This document shows positions 17,275-26,195 of a stretch of 64,000 nucleotides of DNA, piece after piece. The DNA is from JBBDIP01 sp050260675 (GTDB lineage: Bacteria > Bacillota > Sulfobacillia > Fermentithermobacillales > Fermentithermobacillaceae): contig JBLNCN010000011.1 of the NCBI GenBank assembly GCA_050260675.1, positions 186,001 to 250,000 of the forward strand, in the 5' to 3' direction. Position 1 is the stretch's first letter, and every line of letters begins with the position of its first letter. The notes under the pieces were generated by a model that saw nothing but the letters and a program-made list of their open reading frames with translations, was not told the DNA's origin and made no database searches. The position numbers and the translations under genes are program-made.

Positions 17275-20091
17275 CTAGGCCATACCAACCAATCCTAGTT
17301 CGCGAGCGATCTCTTCTTCTGTGACGTTCAGACGGCTGCTCGGTACAATCACGCTGCTCGCCAGCGCCCGTTTGCGCTTGAGTAAGGTGTCCAGCACCTG
17401 CTCTGCTGTCCGGCCGGCGGGACTGGTAACTATGGGGATATGAACCGTTACGGGCCGGGTCTGCCCGATTCTGTGAGCTCTATCAGTAGCCTGATTCTCC
17501 ACTGCAGGGTTCCACCAGCGCGTATAGTGGATCACGTGATTTGCCCCTGTAATAGTAAGGCCAACCCCTGCTGCCCGGGGAGATAGAATCAGAACGTTAA
17601 ACCCCTGGGACATGTTGAAGTGTTTGACGGAGTCGAAACGGTTAATCGATTCACCATTGATGATCGCCGGGTAGATGCCGAACCGCCCCAATATGGCTCT
17701 TGCTAGAATGCGCTGCATATTCCTTCGATCCGTGAACACCAGCGCTTTCTCTTCAGATCTCTTCACGTGCTCCAGAATCTCCATGGTGCGGGCAAGCTTT
17801 GGACATGACCGGATGAGTTCCTCCGGACTTGCGGTGTCAAAACCACCAGTTTCAAGGTAGGGATGCGCACAGGTGTTGAGAAGCCTGCGGATAGCGACAA
17901 ATGCGACTCCTCGGCCCTTGTCTCCGCGCTTGGCCTCTGCCACTATTTCCGCGTACCTCTGTTGTTGCAGCGGACTCATCGGGACTGTGTCCACACACTC
18001 GGTCTTGGGGGGGAGCTCTCTAAGGTACTCCTCCTTGGTCCGTCTCTTGTACACCAGGTATAGGTGTGCAACCAACTTCTTCTCGACCGCTGCCCGCATC
18101 TCATCGGTATCGTTCTGAGACAACGGGATCTCAAAACGCTGACGGAACTCCTGGTAGCTGCCAAGCAGCCCTGGCTGGACGTAGTCAACGATGGACCACA
18201 GATCTCCGAGGCTGTTCTCGACGGGGGTCCCCGTTAGGGCAAGGCGAAAACCGGCCTTCATTGCCTTCACTACGCGAGCGGTGGCGGTAGTGAAGTTCTT
18301 GATCCGCTGTGCTTCATCGCAGACCAGGACTCTCCAGTCGATCTGGCCCATCATGATCTCATCTCGAACAAGGGTATCGTATGTAGTGGCGACGATATCG
18401 ACGGAATTCCACAAGCTCATGTCCCTGACTCGGCCAGGACCCATATGCTTGTACACACTGACACCAGGCAGGAACTTACCCAGCTCGGAAGCCCAATTAT
18501 CCACCAGCGCTTGCGGCCCAACGACCAAAGATGGGCGAAGCAGGCCACGATCGTTTAGCCAGGACATGAACGCTATGACCTGAACCGTCTTCCCCAGCCC
18601 CATTTCATCAGCCAGCAGGCCGCCGAGCGGGATCTGACTGATGCGGCGCATCCATACATACCCATCAGTCTGATAATCCCGCAGCTGGCCGCAGAAGCAT
18701 GCCGGTACTGTGCGGTCATCCAGATCAGCGGACTGTCCTAGGAATTCACGTGCCAAACGGTTGAACTCGCTGTCGTACTCGAGTGCTTCGATGTTTGTAT
18801 AGATTTCAAGCACATATCTCATCATGTTCGGGGCAACGCGACCATCAGGAGCTATCTCCTCCAGACGCCTTGCCGCTTCAGCGAATTTGCCAGCATCCTT
18901 TGGAACATGAATCCATTGCCCGTTCCTGAGCACCCACCCACCCTCAGGTGTGGCGTCTTTGGAGAGCTCACCCAACTCCTCCGGGCTCAATTGCTCCGCC
19001 GAACCGGCTCCTTCATCTTGACCGCTCTGTGCCTGAGGACCAGGACCGCGGTCAGCAACATCCTCCGTCCTTACCCCTACCTCAATGTCAAACCAACCGT
19101 TTGCTCGGGGAGTCACCTGAATGTATGGCTTGGCTTTGTACGCCCTGATTCCAAGGGATTTCACCCGGTCGCTGAACTTCTCCAAATCGAGGTCAAGGCT
19201 CTCTGGGAGAAACGCTTGTGGATTGCCAATGAACTGCGGCACTTCCGGACCTTTGAGGCTCGGTTTGGCGGCCATAGCCTGCAGGTTGGCCTTAGCCTTG
19301 GGAGACAGGAACACTCTGCGCCGTCGTCCTCTCTCATCAGTCCGAACCGCGTAGCCACCAGCAACATCAGCAGGCTCGAACCCCTCAGGAAGGTCCTCGA
19401 CCTGCGGAATGAGAGTGATCTCGTCCGGTGATTTGGACTGAACGTCGACACTTACCCGCTCTGGGAAAGCGTATTCCTCGCGGCGCAGATACTCGTCCAG
19501 CGAGGCTCCGGCCTTCAGGGCAAGCGCCTTCACCTCGGCCACATAAGCGAACTGGCCCTCAACCGTTGTCGGACGATGCTCCAAGCGGTCTAGCAGCTCC
19601 GCCAACGGCCGCTCAATCAGGATGTACGAGTCCGACCCTACCTGAAGCGCGTGGCCTTTCCTACGCTTGGGTGAGAGCCGCCCGTATCTGGGATGCGACA
19701 TCGATACCTCGAGCGCGAAACTAGGGTTGCCGACGGCGAGGTGGGACTCTATGTGGACGGCAAGGGACTCGCGGGAAGGCACCTCAAGGACCGCGCACAG
19801 GTCATCAGAAACCTCATCAACGCGGTCGTATTTGAGCACATACGTTCCGTTCGTTAGCCCGTCGTCGATGACCGAGTTCATCCACAGCTCCTGCAGCGCA
19901 GAGAGTTTCGGCAGGGCGGATTGTGCCAACATTACTCCAGGAGGAAGCAGCGGCTGTGTCAGGGGGAGCTCGACGAGTTCGCGATGTTTGGGGTCTCGCT
20001 CAACCCAGACATCAAAGACCATGCCGTCAATTTCAAAGGTACGCTCAACTCTCAGTAGATTCTCCTGATATCGTTCAGTTCGTCCCATCAT
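17275..20091 (-). CDS. zorD: Zorya protein ZorD (SNF2-family helicase)
   Basis: 938 residues from an ATG at 20091 whose ATGA overlaps the zorC stop; an ATG at 20145 would overlap zorC more deeply and is unlikely. SNF2 motifs are seen: Walker A DEMGLGKT (495-502), DEAQ (592-595), LTGTPVEN, and RAHRIGQT in motif VI. ZorD of type I Zorya is a DNA-degrading helicase-nuclease effector that acts with ZorC after the ZorAB motor senses invasion. Here it is the last gene of a four-gene coupled operon. Confidence 0.92.
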   Translation of the reverse strand: MMGRTERYQENLLRVERTFEIDGMVFDVWVERDPKHRELVELPLTQPLLPPGVMLAQSALPKLSALQELWMNSVIDDGLTNGTYVLKYDRVDEVSDDLCAVLEVPSRESLAVHIESHLAVGNPSFALEVSMSHPRYGRLSPKRRKGHALQVGSDSYILIERPLAELLDRLEHRPTTVEGQFAYVAEVKALALKAGASLDEYLRREEYAFPERVSVDVQSKSPDEITLIPQVEDLPEGFEPADVAGGYAVRTDERGRRRRVFLSPKAKANLQAMAAKPSLKGPEVPQFIGNPQAFLPESLDLDLEKFSDRVKSLGIRAYKAKPYIQVTPRANGWFDIEVGVRTEDVADRGPGPQAQSGQDEGAGSAEQLSPEELGELSKDATPEGGWVLRNGQWIHVPKDAGKFAEAARRLEEIAPDGRVAPNMMRYVLEIYTNIEALEYDSEFNRLAREFLGQSADLDDRTVPACFCGQLRDYQTDGYVWMRRISQIPLGGLLADEMGLGKTVQVIAFMSWLNDRGLLRPSLVVGPQALVDNWASELGKFLPGVSVYKHMGPGRVRDMSLWNSVDIVATTYDTLVRDEIMMGQIDWRVLVCDEAQRIKNFTTATARVVKAMKAGFRLALTGTPVENSLGDLWSIVDYVQPGLLGSYQEFRQRFEIPLSQNDTDEMRAAVEKKLVAHLYLVYKRRTKEEYLRELPPKTECVDTVPMSPLQQQRYAEIVAEAKRGDKGRGVAFVAIRRLLNTCAHPYLETGGFDTASPEELIRSCPKLARTMEILEHVKRSEEKALVFTDRRNMQRILARAILGRFGIYPAIINGESINRFDSVKHFNMSQGFNVLILSPRAAGVGLTITGANHVIHYTRWWNPAVENQATDRAHRIGQTRPVTVHIPIVTSPAGRTAEQVLDTLLKRKRALASSVIVPSSRLNVTEEEIARELGLVGMA

Positions 20092-21284
20092 CCTCTGCTC
20101 CCGTGAATGAGGTGGTAGATGTCCCCATAGTTGTTGTACTGCCAAGCACCGGAGTGGATGAGCCTGCGTATGTGGCCACTAGTCTTCAGCTGGGACTCAT
20201 AGTACACCGGGCGAGCCCTCACAGCGAAGTCTCTGAGATTCTCGTCGTAGAATGCGCGCGGGTATATGTACGCAGCATTGCCCTGCCTGGCGAACTCAAC
20301 TACCGCTATCGTCCCAAAGACTAGGAAAGCAGCGTCGGCATCTCTGACTTTAATCACTCTGGCGTCTACAAATGCATCAGAGAACTGACGCCAGAATTCA
20401 AATCGCTGGTTGTCGCCGACCCTGGCAAAGAACTCCGAGATTGTCTTTAGGCTGAGCCAGCGCATGAAACGGTCCTTGCTGATCTGTTGCATATCCGCCC
20501 ATCTAGGGTTGTGGGTCTCAGGCCTGCCAAGGACCTGCAAGATATGCTCCATGATAAATGCTTGATGTTTGCCCTCATCAATCCCCGAGAGATAGTTGTC
20601 TATCGTGACAACGTGATCTCTGGGATACTCCTTGCTTAGCGTCTTGAGCGCTCTCATGAGAAAATCCTGCTTCTCTACCTTCAGATAGGTATTGTCGTCA
20701 GCCTCGCGGAAGTACCGCCTAAGGAGTTCCAAAGCCAGCGGACTACCATCTGTGATGTCCAATGCCGCCAAACAGTCCACAAACATATACCCAGACGTCC
20801 TGATCACGCGAGCCATTTCTGCCACCGGATTTGCGCCTCGGATGATCCTGCTCAATCTTTCTCCCGCTTCACCAGCAAACTTGGGATACTGCTTTCGCTT
20901 GAGGCCCTCCTCGATCAGTCTTGGCAACTCTGGATCGCCGAAGTAGGACTGGTATTGCCTCCACGCCGCCCTAGCGTATCTGGGTTTCCATCGAGACAGA
21001 AGGATGGTTGATATCCTGCGCTTGGCCGCGTCATTAGGTTCGACTTCAGCAAACCTATAGCTCAACGTATCCACTTCTGCCAATGATAGATCCGCCGCTA
21101 GATCGCCGATTACGTTAGCGGGGGTCCGCCGGACCCGCTCAACCAAGAGCGCAAACTCAACGCTCTCGGCCCGCTTGCCCAGGGAATCCACAGGGCCGGG
21201 GGGTATGTCCTTCAGGATTGACTTGGTGACATCTGCCAATCGACGTGGCGGAAAGGTCGGAATCGCCCAGAGCGTACTGATCAC
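20088..21284 (-). CDS. zorC: Zorya protein ZorC (EH_signature family)
   Basis: 398 residues, GTG start overlapping the zorB stop by four bases. The length, position between zorB and zorD, and the helical C-terminal region (SKDRFMRWLSLKTISEFF, later RFEFWRQFSDAF) fit the EH_signature family that defines ZorC of type I Zorya. ZorC binds DNA and works with ZorD in the cytoplasm. The identification rests as much on gene order as on sequence. Confidence 0.85.
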   Translation of the reverse strand: MISTLWAIPTFPPRRLADVTKSILKDIPPGPVDSLGKRAESVEFALLVERVRRTPANVIGDLAADLSLAEVDTLSYRFAEVEPNDAAKRRISTILLSRWKPRYARAAWRQYQSYFGDPELPRLIEEGLKRKQYPKFAGEAGERLSRIIRGANPVAEMARVIRTSGYMFVDCLAALDITDGSPLALELLRRYFREADDNTYLKVEKQDFLMRALKTLSKEYPRDHVVTIDNYLSGIDEGKHQAFIMEHILQVLGRPETHNPRWADMQQISKDRFMRWLSLKTISEFFARVGDNQRFEFWRQFSDAFVDARVIKVRDADAAFLVFGTIAVVEFARQGNAAYIYPRAFYDENLRDFAVRARPVYYESQLKTSGHIRRLIHSGAWQYNNYGDIYHLIHGSRG

Positions 21285-21985
21285 CCCCCAAGTACACTCT
21301 TGATCTGCTGGATGAGCTCATCGTCCTTAAGTCGGAACTTGAACTCAACCCTCCTCGAACGATCCCAGTCAACTTTTCCGTCGCTCTCTAGCGGCTGGCT
21401 ATATGATCGTCCGTTTGCCGTTATCACTTCTTGCATAGAATCCCGTTCGGGAAACGATGGGAACTCGTCGCTGAGGACGTACCGAACCACTGCGAAGGCT
21501 CTCCTCTGAGACAAATCCAGGTTGTAGATATAGGTCCCACGCTGATCGGTATGGCCCTCCACAATGACCTGAGCGATATAGGGTTCAAACTCGGGGCTAA
21601 GGATGATCCCCATGTACTCAGGTATGAACTCCCTAAGGTATTCCTTGCCGCTGGCGCTTATCTCAGTGCTGTCGAGGTCAAAGAATACCCCGCCCTGGAA
21701 CCTGATGGCCCCCGTCTGCGAGTCCACCTCAACCCCGATCTGCCCGTCACCGAACTCTGTCCTAAGTGCCTGTATGATCTCCGTCTTGACTCCAACCAAC
21801 TCATCAATCTGGCTTTGCTTCTGCTCGAGAACGGTACGGTAATCCAGAAGCACGAGGGTCAGGAAGAGAATGAAGGTCATGAGTAATCCTGACATCATAT
21901 CTGAGAACGACACCCAGTAGTCGGGCGGTCGCTCGCTCTGTGAGCTAGGTAGGGAGTTCAGACTGTTCCGACGCGTGAAGCTCAT
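21281..21985 (-). CDS. zorB: Zorya protein ZorB (MotB-like, OmpA peptidoglycan-binding)
   Basis: 234 residues. A short cytoplasmic N-terminus leads to one membrane helix with VSFSDMMSGLLMTF (25-38); Asp29 is the MotB-type ion-carrying residue. The C-terminal OmpA-like domain has EGHTDQRG (143-150) followed by N and LDLSQRRA, the peptidoglycan-binding signature. ZorA and ZorB form a proton-driven 5:2 motor in the inner membrane. The ATG overlaps the zorA stop. Confidence 0.93.
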   Translation of the reverse strand: MSFTRRNSLNSLPSSQSERPPDYWVSFSDMMSGLLMTFILFLTLVLLDYRTVLEQKQSQIDELVGVKTEIIQALRTEFGDGQIGVEVDSQTGAIRFQGGVFFDLDSTEISASGKEYLREFIPEYMGIILSPEFEPYIAQVIVEGHTDQRGTYIYNLDLSQRRAFAVVRYVLSDEFPSFPERDSMQEVITANGRSYSQPLESDGKVDWDRSRRVEFKFRLKDDELIQQIKSVLGG

Positions 21986-23544
21986 GATCGATTCGCCTCG
22001 GCAAGTCGCCCATCAGCAGCTAGAGTCGCCGCCACTTGACTAATCCGAGAACAAGCGGCATTCACGACTTCCTTCAGTTCCCCTAGCCGCTGGACAATCT
22101 TATCCATCTCATCCGGAAGATCCTCTACTGCCTCACTCATGCCAGACACGACTACCCTAAGCCGACTGGTTGCGTCCGCCAATGATGAATCGTATTGCTC
22201 AAACGTGTGTTTCAAGCTGCCGACCAACTGCTGGTTGAAAGCCTGCGTTCCTGAGACCAGTGCGCTTCGCGTCTGATCGAGTTGCTGGGTGGCCTGACTC
22301 CAGAAGGTCCGCATGCTCTCGATCTGGCCCTCTAGGATCTTGATATCCTTTTCCCTCATTGACTGGTCTTGCTTACTAGCAGCCATGTACTGTTCCAAGT
22401 TGACGCCTGCGCTCTCGTTAAGTTCAGTCAGTGTCTCGCTCAGCGAGTGAAGCGCAGCGACGTCAGCCTGAATGCCTTCCTGCAGCTGCACTAGCGCCTC
22501 CTGTGCAGCCTCGAACCCGGATACCTGGACTTCGATACGCTCAAGAAGCTTGCCAGAGGCTCTAACTGCCTCCTGCTCTTGCTTAGCAGCGGTAGACAGG
22601 GCCACACCTAAGTCTTGCATCTCTTTCTGAACCGTCTTTTGCCATTGGGTCATCTGCTTCATGATGTCGGTCAGAGCATTGAGTTCTCCCGAATATGTCC
22701 CGTTTAGCTGTTCCATAAACCTGGTGACCATCCGGTCGATGCCCTCGACTTGCCTGTCTGAGGTGGCGTCTGAGAAGCGTTCGAATACCTCTGTAGTCCT
22801 CTCCAGGTGGGGCGCCAGTGTTTGATCCATGACACCCTTGATACCGGAGATCATCTCAGGGATTAACGTATCGGATACAAAACTCTTGAACGTTGCCAGT
22901 GCTTCGCTCTGGGAATCGGCGATGATGTCCAAGAGGTCCCATTCTGACTTGGCTGGTATCATGCCAGCCAGCATCGAGTGGAGGTCGGTCAGAGCTCGTT
23001 CGGCGCGCTTCAGGTGGATCCGATCATGCACAGACCAGGCCAACGAAGCCACTAAGCCGAGTATTGATGTGTTGAAAGCTGTACTCATCCCGTCAATGAG
23101 GATCTCTATGCTACCGCGGATGGCTGTTGCATCAGCGACACTCATTCCCCCCAGACCCCACACCAGGCCAAGGAACGTCCCGAGTATGCCGAGACCGGTA
23201 AAGACGCCAGGAAGCAAGGCAGCTGTCTGCCTACCTGTGTAGTCGGTGATAAGCCTTTGGTAGGAAAACACACTGGCTGCTTCAGGCAGTGTCTGGGTCG
23301 AAGCTTGGACCACTCTCCGGTAGTCCATCCACGCTTCATTCAGAACGCCACAGCCTGCAAACACAGCGTCACCGTCAGCCAGGTTCTCGGGTCCTAATCG
23401 CAATTCCTCAGGGGTCTGACCCTTCATGCGCTTAACAAGTCTCGGAAACCCACGTAGTCGGGCAGCCTGCCGGGCAAATGCCCATATAGTAACAACGATC
23501 TGAAAAGCAAGGAATTGGGACGAGAACTCTGATGAGGGAGCCAT
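21982..23544 (-). CDS. zorA: Zorya protein ZorA (MotA-like motor with long tail)
   Basis: 520 residues from ATG 23544, which has GGAAGGTG seven bases upstream; a TTG 18 bases further out is less likely. Hydrophobic helices lie at about 8-25, 111-134 (PGVFTGLGILGTFLGLV) and 157-172 (AFNTSILGLVASLAW), the MotA/TolQ/ExbB pattern. After these, roughly 340 residues are predicted coiled coil rich in Gln, Glu and Leu. This is the long cytoplasmic tail that in Zorya is thought to pass the invasion signal to ZorC and ZorD. First gene of zorABCD. Confidence 0.92.
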   Translation of the reverse strand: MAPSSEFSSQFLAFQIVVTIWAFARQAARLRGFPRLVKRMKGQTPEELRLGPENLADGDAVFAGCGVLNEAWMDYRRVVQASTQTLPEAASVFSYQRLITDYTGRQTAALLPGVFTGLGILGTFLGLVWGLGGMSVADATAIRGSIEILIDGMSTAFNTSILGLVASLAWSVHDRIHLKRAERALTDLHSMLAGMIPAKSEWDLLDIIADSQSEALATFKSFVSDTLIPEMISGIKGVMDQTLAPHLERTTEVFERFSDATSDRQVEGIDRMVTRFMEQLNGTYSGELNALTDIMKQMTQWQKTVQKEMQDLGVALSTAAKQEQEAVRASGKLLERIEVQVSGFEAAQEALVQLQEGIQADVAALHSLSETLTELNESAGVNLEQYMAASKQDQSMREKDIKILEGQIESMRTFWSQATQQLDQTRSALVSGTQAFNQQLVGSLKHTFEQYDSSLADATSRLRVVVSGMSEAVEDLPDEMDKIVQRLGELKEVVNAACSRISQVAATLAADGRLAEANRS

Positions 23545-23834
23545 TCTGACACCTTCCCGCAAAACACAAATCAGATCACGTCATTCTATGGCGAGACGCG
23601 GCATACCACTCCCAGGTTGTTCTACCAATTGGAGACCGTTTCCTGCTCCGCGCAAGCATCAAATAGGAGGTTATGGCAACATTAGTAATTCTGCCTTTTG
23701 TCCCAAATTCATACACGGTTCCCGCGCATCAAGCGTCGAGCGCTCGCAGGATTGCCTTCTTAGTGAGGTAGGGCACCACCCACACGGGATAATGCTGTGA
23801 GATCTTGAAGGCATTGTCACCGCAACATGTCCCG
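23545..23834. other. Gap upstream of zorA
   Basis: 290 bases between the Mug-like gene and zorA, long enough to hold a separate promoter for the Zorya operon. A 32-codon plus-strand frame at 23673-23771 has AGGAGG only two bases before its ATG. Nothing else is recognised. Confidence 0.4.
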
Positions 23835-24473
23835 CTACCGGATCTCAGTGCCATCCACGTCGAATTTCCTGAGGTAATCCCTTAGGGCTGACAGATCACG
23901 GGCTATGTCACCCTGACGTACCCCGTAGGTTCCCGGCACTGGGAAGACGTACACCTTGGCGCCCGCGAATAACCCGGTCAGGTCCACAAAACCGCTACGG
24001 GCCTTCCGCTTCAGGATCTCATCCAGGACCTTCTTGTATATAAACACGATCACTCTAGGGTTGATGAGCCGAAGATCGTTCAGGAATTTGTCCACTCCAT
24101 AGTCGTACTCCTTGCTTCTAGGCTCAGCAGTGTACTTGGCCACGGTCTTGACGATATCTGTGATCCCGAAACCTGCTCGCACCATCCTGTCGTCCGGGTA
24201 CTGACTGAGCGGATCAAAATCCAGAATCCCATATTCTCTCAGTCGGTTCCAGAAAGACAACCCTTGGTTGCCCCTGAAATAGTGCCCTTCTGCAACACTC
24301 TCGGGGCTCGGCCTCTTCCCCACAAACAAGGCCTTGAACGCCTTGGTCTTTGGTAGGATTGTCCTTAGGGTGGTTATCCTGGTTCCATTCCATTCCATGT
24401 CCACCCTATAGTTATCAGACTCGCGTAGCAATCTCGCGCTCCTCCTATCATGGTTGAACTCTTCAGAGAGCAT
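23835..24473 (-). CDS. Uracil-DNA glycosylase superfamily protein, Mug/TDG-like
   Basis: 212 residues. KALFVGKRPSPESVAEGHYF, then GLSFWNRLREYGI, then GITDIVKTVAKYTAE follow the order of Mug/TDG motifs (FVGxNP, FWxxL, GxTDLV). PRVIVFIYKK is the central strand, and VFPVPGTYG takes the place of the C-terminal loop motif. Family members flip out and excise uracil, mismatched thymine or modified pyrimidines. The SPES/GTYG variants may mean another base is recognised. It is encoded 56 bases after a DUF5677-like gene and before Zorya, so a role against phage with modified bases (as Brig1 does for glucosylated cytosine) is possible but unproven. Confidence 0.7.
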   Translation of the reverse strand: MLSEEFNHDRRSARLLRESDNYRVDMEWNGTRITTLRTILPKTKAFKALFVGKRPSPESVAEGHYFRGNQGLSFWNRLREYGILDFDPLSQYPDDRMVRAGFGITDIVKTVAKYTAEPRSKEYDYGVDKFLNDLRLINPRVIVFIYKKVLDEILKRKARSGFVDLTGLFAGAKVYVFPVPGTYGVRQGDIARDLSALRDYLRKFDVDGTEIR

Positions 24474-24529
24474 CCGGGCCCATTGACCCTCTGACGATCA
24501 GTGGCGTTACGTGATCTCAACGATTCAAC

Positions 24530-25312
24530 CTATCTTGCACCGAGTATCTTTTTGATGATCCCATCGAGCTGGGAGGTATCCTGCCCTGTCAGATTCAGGA
24601 ATGAATAGGGTCCACCAAGAACCTCTTGTGTCGTGAACCCATACGCCTTGACCGCTTCCCGAAGCGTGAGGCACAGAACCAAGCATCCAACACTGACACA
24701 GTCCGGGCAACCAGTTGGTATGCGAAGAGGATCTTCGCCTGAGGAATAGCCTGCAACCGCATTACCGTGTGTAACGTGAGAATAGCCCTGGTAGATTGTG
24801 TATATCCATCCCATGCCACACTCGTGGGCCATCCGAGATATCTTGAGATCACTCCACATAGGTTCCTTCTTGTCCGACGCACCCTCGCTTTCGGCGAGAT
24901 CCTCATCGAGACTCACGAAGACGCCACCCGGAAAGCCAGCAAGCGCTTCTCTCGCCCCGCTGGCGAACCTTCGCCCGATGACATCCAGTTGGCGGTCGTA
25001 CAGCCTAGCCCGACTCTCGGGTTCTCTGTTGATGTAGGCGAGGCTGATCAGGTTCTGCAGAAGCAACCGCAGCAATACCAGGCTCTCGCCGTAGTACCCC
25101 TTTTCGGCTAGGAGTCGCAGCGCATCAAATGATGATGTCGACCTGTTGAAGATGTAGCGCGCGATCTTCTTCTGAAGGGTATCTGGCTCTCGGCGGTCTA
25201 GGATCTCCTGTGTTCTGCCGGAGAGCATCTCAGTAATCCCTAGGATTCCTTTGGCCATGTATGGCTTGCGGAGCCAACTTGCGAATACATCAAGGGGAAA
25301 CGTTTTGTCCAT
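24530..25312 (-). CDS. DUF5677-like, HEPN-type helical protein
   Basis: About 260 residues from ATG 25312 with GGAGG-like bases before it; an ATG at 25492 would run the gene through repeat C and is rejected. SSFDALRLLAEKGYYGESLV followed by LLRLLLQNLISLAYI is the helical pair typical of DUF5677 proteins, and YSHVTHGNA is the conserved C-terminal S/H motif. Function of the family is unknown; it is often called HEPN-like, which would suggest RNase activity, but the classic RxxxxH is not obvious here. It forms a two-gene unit with the Mug-like gene. Confidence 0.6.
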   Translation of the reverse strand: MDKTFPLDVFASWLRKPYMAKGILGITEMLSGRTQEILDRREPDTLQKKIARYIFNRSTSSFDALRLLAEKGYYGESLVLLRLLLQNLISLAYINREPESRARLYDRQLDVIGRRFASGAREALAGFPGGVFVSLDEDLAESEGASDKKEPMWSDLKISRMAHECGMGWIYTIYQGYSHVTHGNAVAGYSSGEDPLRIPTGCPDCVSVGCLVLCLTLREAVKAYGFTTQEVLGGPYSFLNLTGQDTSQLDGIIKKILGAR

Positions 25313-25439
25313 ATCTCGGTCCTCCCTCCAACATGAGGTTCGTAGTGCCTTCGCTTGAGCTCCATCTATTGATGGCGCGGCCAACCTGGTCACGGCGACT
25401 GCAGAAGATAGAAAATCAGCTGTGGCTGCTATGTGGCGG

Positions 25440-25515
25440 CATCTTCGACACAATGATACTATGGTCACCCCGTCAGGTACTGTGGGGAACAAAGGTTTGT
25501 AGGGCCGGAGTCCTT
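25440..25515 (+). repeat. Dispersed direct repeat, copy C
   Basis: Matches copy A over its full length, including the outer part CGACA-AATGATACT and CCCCGTCAGG, then TGTGGGGAACAAAGGTTTGT and GGGCCGGAGTCCT. The palindrome is ACAAA-GG-TTTGT. It lies 128 bases upstream of the DUF5677 start and 28 bases past the end of a WYL gene remnant. No coding frame of its own. Confidence 0.85.
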
Positions 25516-25542
25516 CTTGGCTGAATCCTGCTCGCGGTAATC

Positions 25543-26004
25543 CTACTTGCTAGAGCCCAACCTGGCGGAGTACCTCTCCCGTACCTTCTCGATCTCCGCA
25601 GCGATCTTCTCCCTCAGTTCCTCCGGCTCCACCACCCACGCGTGGCTGCCCAGGCTCATCACCCAGCGCATGACCTCGCCGAGGCCGCCGACAGTGAGGG
25701 ACATCCGGAGCGTCCCGTCAGGCATCTCCTCCAGCGTCTGGCTGCGGTGCCACCTGCGTCCCCGGATGTAGGGCGCCTCGCTCGGGTCAAATTCGATAAC
25801 GACCTTGCGCGGCGCGCCCCGCTCCATGCCAAGGCTGCCAGCCAGGTACTCCTCGACGGAGAAGTCATCCGGGACGGTGAAGGTCTCGCCGGTGACCTGG
25901 AGGGCGGTCATCCGGTCTAGCGCGAAGGTCCGCACCTCGCGCCTCTCGTGGCAGTATCCGATGCAGTACCACGCCCCGTCGAACAGCCGGAGGTGGTACG
26001 GGTC
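25543..26004 (-). pseudogene. WYL-domain regulator, C-terminal remnant
   Basis: Encodes only the C-terminal half of a WYL-type regulator: PYHLRLFDGAWYCIGYC, REVRTFALDRM, the FTVPDDFSVEEYL segment, RWHRSQTLEE and GEVMRWVMSLGSHAWVVEP. The helix-turn-helix half is missing. An open frame continues to 26277, but there it reads through another copy in the wrong phase. It is nearly identical to 26196-26540, so it arose by partial tandem duplication. Confidence 0.75.
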
Positions 26005-26195
26005 CTGGGTTAGGGCTTTCGGGTCTTCTGCGGATAGAAAGTCCAGCTTTCGAGCAGGCCCTTGGGTGTCGTCAGGCTCTCGAGAGCTGTCGGCTTTGGC
26101 TACGCTTGACTCCTCGTCTCTTACAGGAACCACCCCATGTGGTTGGGATTCGAACTCGGGGATGAGGCCACGGCCATTATAGCATTGGTGGGCGG

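Noticed and set aside
21281..23544. Flagellar motor motA/motB genes
   Set aside because: No flagellar genes nearby; the long coiled-coil tail and the downstream ZorC and SNF2 genes identify Zorya.
23673..23771. Small plus-strand gene of 32 codons divergent from zorA
   Set aside because: AGGAGG is only two bases from the ATG, and the peptide has no recognisable features.
25313..25492. Longer start for the DUF5677-like gene
   Set aside because: It would run through repeat copy C and lacks a ribosome site; ATG 25312 has both a good site and the family N-terminus.
26120..26165. Possible tRNA fragment on the minus strand (GAGTTCGAATCCC)
   Set aside because: The T-arm stem does not pair properly and no acceptor, D or anticodon arm can be drawn.
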